Shown piece by piece: positions 63,617-64,000 of a stretch of DNA of 64,000 bases. The notes beneath the pieces were generated by a model. That model had not been told where the DNA came from, made no database searches, and saw only the letters and a program-made list of their open reading frames with translations. The first letter of the stretch is position 1; each line of letters opens with the position of its first letter. The stretch is taken from positions 5,102,501 through 5,166,500 of the forward strand of contig NZ_CP119147.1 of assembly GCF_029167645.1 (NCBI RefSeq). The letters are read 5' to 3'. The position numbers and the translations under genes were made by a program. Origin of the DNA: Streptomyces sp. AM 2-1-1 (GTDB lineage: Bacteria; Actinomycetota; Actinomycetes; Streptomycetales; Streptomycetaceae).

Positions 63617-64000
63617 ATGCGGCATTTCGGGCACATCTCGCCTGCTGCCCGGCAGGCACTGTTCTTCCAGGAGCCGTGCGCGTTCGACGCGGACGCTCCT
63701 GCCCGTGTGCTCTCGGCCGCACTGGGCGCCACGCTCTACGCGCCGGCCACCCGGCCCCGGCTCGCGGACGACGTCGTCAAACAGGCCGCCCGCGGCGTGG
63801 TCTCGATGGTCCTCTGCCTGGAGGACTCGATCGCCGACACCGAGGTGGAAGCCGCCGAGGAGAACCTGGTCGGACACTTCGCGGACCTCGCCGACCGGGA
63901 CGCGGAGCTGCCCCTCCTCTTCGTCCGGGTGCGCGAGCCCGAGCAGATCACCGACCTGGTGCACCGTCTCGGCACCGCGGTGCGGTTGCTCTCCGGCTTC
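63617..64000 (+). CDS. HpcH/HpaI aldolase/citrate lyase-like C-C bond lyase, 3' truncated
   Basis: The frame is open from ATG 63617 to the end of the window (128 residues). It begins MRHFGHISPAARQALFFQEP and continues VVSMVLCLEDSIADTEVEAAEENL, the TIM-barrel start of C-C bond lyase proteins linked to ter gene clusters. GGGGGA precedes the ATG; an in-frame ATG at 63578 is a weaker alternative. In known ter systems such lyases occur with ATP-grasp and phosphoribosyltransferase genes, which would lie beyond the window. The substrate is unknown. Confidence 0.82.
   Translation, partial: MRHFGHISPAARQALFFQEPCAFDADAPARVLSAALGATLYAPATRPRLADDVVKQAARGVVSMVLCLEDSIADTEVEAAEENLVGHFADLADRDAELPLLFVRVREPEQITDLVHRLGTAVRLLSGF

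Overview
The window is chromosomal DNA of a Streptomyces or close relative. GC content is very high throughout with strong third-position GC bias, starts are frequently GTG, and hallmark genes include the fabD-fabH-acpP-fabF operon with a FasR-type activator, an MreB-like Mbl, a homodimeric E1 pyruvate dehydrogenase and a ter stress cluster. Gene content and local order recall the central core region of streptomycete chromosomes. I see no rRNA, tRNA, CRISPR array, insertion sequence or prophage. The first and last genes run off the window.

Layout. 1-6850: an SsuD-like monooxygenase (partial), an alpha/beta hydrolase behind a strong operator-bearing promoter, a malonyl-CoA synthetase/carboxyltransferase pair, and a NarK-type transporter divergent from an Lrp/AsnC regulator. 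7009-13647: Mbl with a co-transcribed GAF histidine kinase whose ATPase domain is degenerate, a MarR regulator, a zinc-independent reductase, Ohr and an EI24 membrane protein. 13838-21742: a UvrA-like ABC protein, AraC and VOC genes, a secreted SGNH hydrolase with aldose epimerase, DUF3145, a hydrolase and a GNAT-like protein. 21845-27560: the fatty acid synthase operon, FasR and a pirin. 27592-36985: SDR/TetR pair, ankyrin and NIPSNAP proteins, a frameshifted membrane nSTAND-WD40 ATPase, a methyltransferase, a DCC-family protein and a beta-lactamase-fold hydrolase. 37115-49668: MerR/aldo-keto reductase, a secreted DUF1023 hydrolase with a membrane acyltransferase, a phosphotransferase/MFS pair resembling chloramphenicol resistance, a CtaG-like/DUF2243 pair, a LuxR-type two-component system, DUF4429 and a second DUF1023 hydrolase. 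50008-54243: TetR/DHA2 efflux pair, an I36-like inhibitor and a GntR regulator. 54448-64000: aceE, DUF3052, a peroxiredoxin and a ter cluster (three TerD proteins, a TerA-like protein, a TerC-like/DUF475 membrane protein and the start of a C-C bond lyase).

How it fits together. Two blocks concern acyl-CoA supply and use: MatB plus a carboxyltransferase make or handle malonyl-CoA, FabD/H/AcpP/F consume it under FasR, and AceE supplies acetyl-CoA. Stress genes (Ohr, AhpE-like, ter) sit at both ends. Many regulators lie next to their likely target with visible dyads between them. The most unusual features are the pseudokinase-like partner of Mbl, the 14-blade WD40 STAND gene broken by an apparent 10-base deletion, and a promoter element shared by the two-component operon and the DUF1023/acyltransferase operon six kilobases away.
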